From positions 1-64,000 of the forward strand of contig NZ_QMEA01000014.1 of assembly GCF_012912105.1 (NCBI RefSeq): a DNA stretch of 64,000 nt, written 5' to 3'. Shown here one piece after another: positions 62,728-64,000 of this stretch. The translations under genes and the position numbers were made by a program. The notes below the pieces were generated by a model, which saw only the letters and a list, made by a program, of their open reading frames with translations, ran no database searches and had not been told where the DNA came from. This stretch comes from Brasilonema sp. UFV-L1 (lineage in GTDB: Bacteria > Cyanobacteriota > Cyanobacteriia > Cyanobacteriales > Nostocaceae). The stretch's first letter is position 1, and every line of letters starts with the position of its first letter.

Positions 62728-63864
62728 ATGAACTTAATAACAAATACGGTACAAAATAATGAGCCACGCTACATGGTTCAGTTAGATAGTTTGCGAGCAT
62801 TGGCTGTGTTTGGCGTATTGGTTCACCACTTTCTTCCACCAGAGCTTTTTCTCAATTCAAAATTACATTGGGGTCCTTTAGGAGTCAGATTTTTCTTTGT
62901 ACTAAGTGGTTTTTTAATTACTGGCATTTTATTGCGATGCAGAGATTTGGTGGATTTCGCTCAACAAGATGCCTGGTTTACAATCAGAAGATTTTATGTT
63001 CGTCGATTTTTACGCCTTATACCTGTCTATTATTTAACCATATTTGTGACGACAATCATTGCTTTCCAATCTCTAAGCAAATTCTCGTTGTTGTGGCATT
63101 TAACTTATACATCCAATATTTATTATTCTTGGAGAAATTGGGATGAATTAACATCACATTTTTGGAGTTTGTCTGTAGAAGAACAGTTTTATTTCATTTG
63201 GCCACTCTTCATAATTTTTATTCCTAAAAAACGTCTGTTGACAGTTATTTTTATAACTATCTTTTTAGGACCATTATTTCGATTCATCATGACTGAAGCT
63301 GGGTTAAACAATGGAGTTAGGGAATATATTTTTACGATTTCTTGCTTTGATTCGCTTGGGATGGGTGCATTACTAGCTTTTTGTAATTACAATCAAGACA
63401 AACTTAAACGAGCTAAAAAATATTTATGTAATTTTTGTTTTTGGATTGGTATCCCTTTGTTTGTTATTTCTCACTTTATACACATCCCCAATTTAGATAA
63501 TTCAATAATCATTGTCTGGGGAAGTACAGCAGCGTCTATGTTTTTTGTATGGTTGATAGAGCGTGCTGCACGAGGTTTTAGTGGTTGGATAGGAGTGATT
63601 CTAGAATTACCAGCTCTGGTATATCTTGGTAAGATAAGTTACGGAATTTATGTTTACCATATTTTAGTAGGTTATACTCTTAGTAAGATATTGACTTATT
63701 TTGGCTTACCCGCTCTTGGTTTGGGATGGAAGAAGTTTTTCTTAAGTACTGTAGCTACTCTAATTGTGGCATCTTTATCATGGCAGTTTTTTGAAAAGCC
63801 TATAAATGCTCTCAAACGCAATTTTGGATATAAAAAAGAGGCATTGATCACAACTCAACAATAA
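62728..63864 (+). CDS. Membrane acyltransferase (Acyl_transf_3/OafA-like)
   Basis: The preferred start is ATG 62728 (MNLITNTVQNNEPRY), giving 378 residues; an earlier start at 62671 lacks similarity. YMVQLDSLRALAVFGVLVHH carries the catalytic His, FFFVLSGFLITGIL and the later SLSVEEQFYFIWPLF are family marks, and ten or so membrane helices follow. OafA-type enzymes O-acetylate surface polysaccharides. It closes the visible cluster, after a 223-base gap from the methyltransferase gene. Confidence 0.92.
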   Translation: MNLITNTVQNNEPRYMVQLDSLRALAVFGVLVHHFLPPELFLNSKLHWGPLGVRFFFVLSGFLITGILLRCRDLVDFAQQDAWFTIRRFYVRRFLRLIPVYYLTIFVTTIIAFQSLSKFSLLWHLTYTSNIYYSWRNWDELTSHFWSLSVEEQFYFIWPLFIIFIPKKRLLTVIFITIFLGPLFRFIMTEAGLNNGVREYIFTISCFDSLGMGALLAFCNYNQDKLKRAKKYLCNFCFWIGIPLFVISHFIHIPNLDNSIIIVWGSTAASMFFVWLIERAARGFSGWIGVILELPALVYLGKISYGIYVYHILVGYTLSKILTYFGLPALGLGWKKFFLSTVATLIVASLSWQFFEKPINALKRNFGYKKEALITTQQ

Positions 63865-64000
63865 ACAACGCATCACAACCAAGGAGTGTTCGTGTATGTC
63901 CACAGAGTTAATCTGTCTCCTGAAATTGAAGATTTGAGCTAAAGTCAGCGAAGCCATCGCCCTATACTGAGTCAGTTATGAGAGATGTGCAAAAGTTTAG
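63865..64000. other. Right edge, no gene supported
   Basis: 136 bases after the acyltransferase stop. AAGGAG at about 63882 followed by GTG could start a gene that continues beyond the window, but the visible frame soon closes. Confidence 0.4.

Overview
The window looks like chromosomal DNA of a filamentous, probably nostocalean, cyanobacterium. Evidence: many HIP1-type GCGATCGC sites; cyanobacterium-specific genes (fused panC/cmk, cyanobacterial-type gshA, xisH/xisI, a TIGR04376-like protein, a CYP110-like P450, DUF5895, a pirA-like gene with an NtcA box, ParA/McdB-like pair); and interspersed GC-rich repeats of the 'gcgtagcgtgc' and 'PLSKGG'-encoding types. There is no phage or plasmid backbone and no CRISPR array.

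Layout. 1-9.7 kb is an accessory and decaying zone: the edge of an AAA-like ATPase gene; an XRE antitoxin-like gene coupled to a nucleotidyltransferase gene cut in two by a 1.7-kb insertion sequence (itself frameshifted); a P450; a transaldolase-like aldolase; a DUF433/DUF5615 toxin-antitoxin pair in which both genes are broken; a peptidoglycan-binding fragment; a ParA/coiled-coil pair resembling the carboxysome-positioning McdA/McdB system; and xisH-xisI. 9.7-17 kb holds mostly housekeeping or envelope genes (alpha/beta hydrolase, M15 peptidase, mnmG, a PilP/GspC-like protein, Uma2, a coiled-coil protein). 17.1-21.6 kb is a two-gene operon of AAA/STAND-like ATPases, the second ending in about 13 TPRs, behind a promoter overlaid by a large palindrome. 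21.6-26.7 kb has glsA, rlpA and panC/cmk. 27.1-31.9 kb has two solo guide-RNA-like elements (a HEARO/IscB-type and a TnpB-type) without nuclease genes, a DUF5895 gene, a dynamin-like GTPase and a two-TM protein beside its own decayed paralogue. 32-48.1 kb carries core genes: a DUF1537 kinase, minCDE, a GT2-GtrA fusion, hsp20, pirA, a SAM hydrolase-like gene, a tRNA-CAU, a LysM/M23 peptidase, trmL, gshA and an HDAC-like deacylase. 48.2-52.1 kb is an accessory island: repeats, then a ribbon-helix-helix gene coupled to a CHAT-TM-TPR giant. 52-54.4 kb has a fructosamine-kinase-like gene and an M16 peptidase. 55.2-64 kb is a co-directional polysaccharide-type cluster (GT2, ABC exporter, two related GT2s, two methyltransferases, an acyltransferase).

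Best candidates for undescribed biology are (i) the tandem ATPase operon with its promoter-spanning palindrome, (ii) the RHH-CHAT-TM-TPR pair with a dyad around its -10, (iii) the XRE-nucleotidyltransferase pair found here in a disrupted state, and (iv) the two orphan guide-RNA-like elements within 1.6 kb. All assignments come from reading the sequence and remembered family features; no searches were run.
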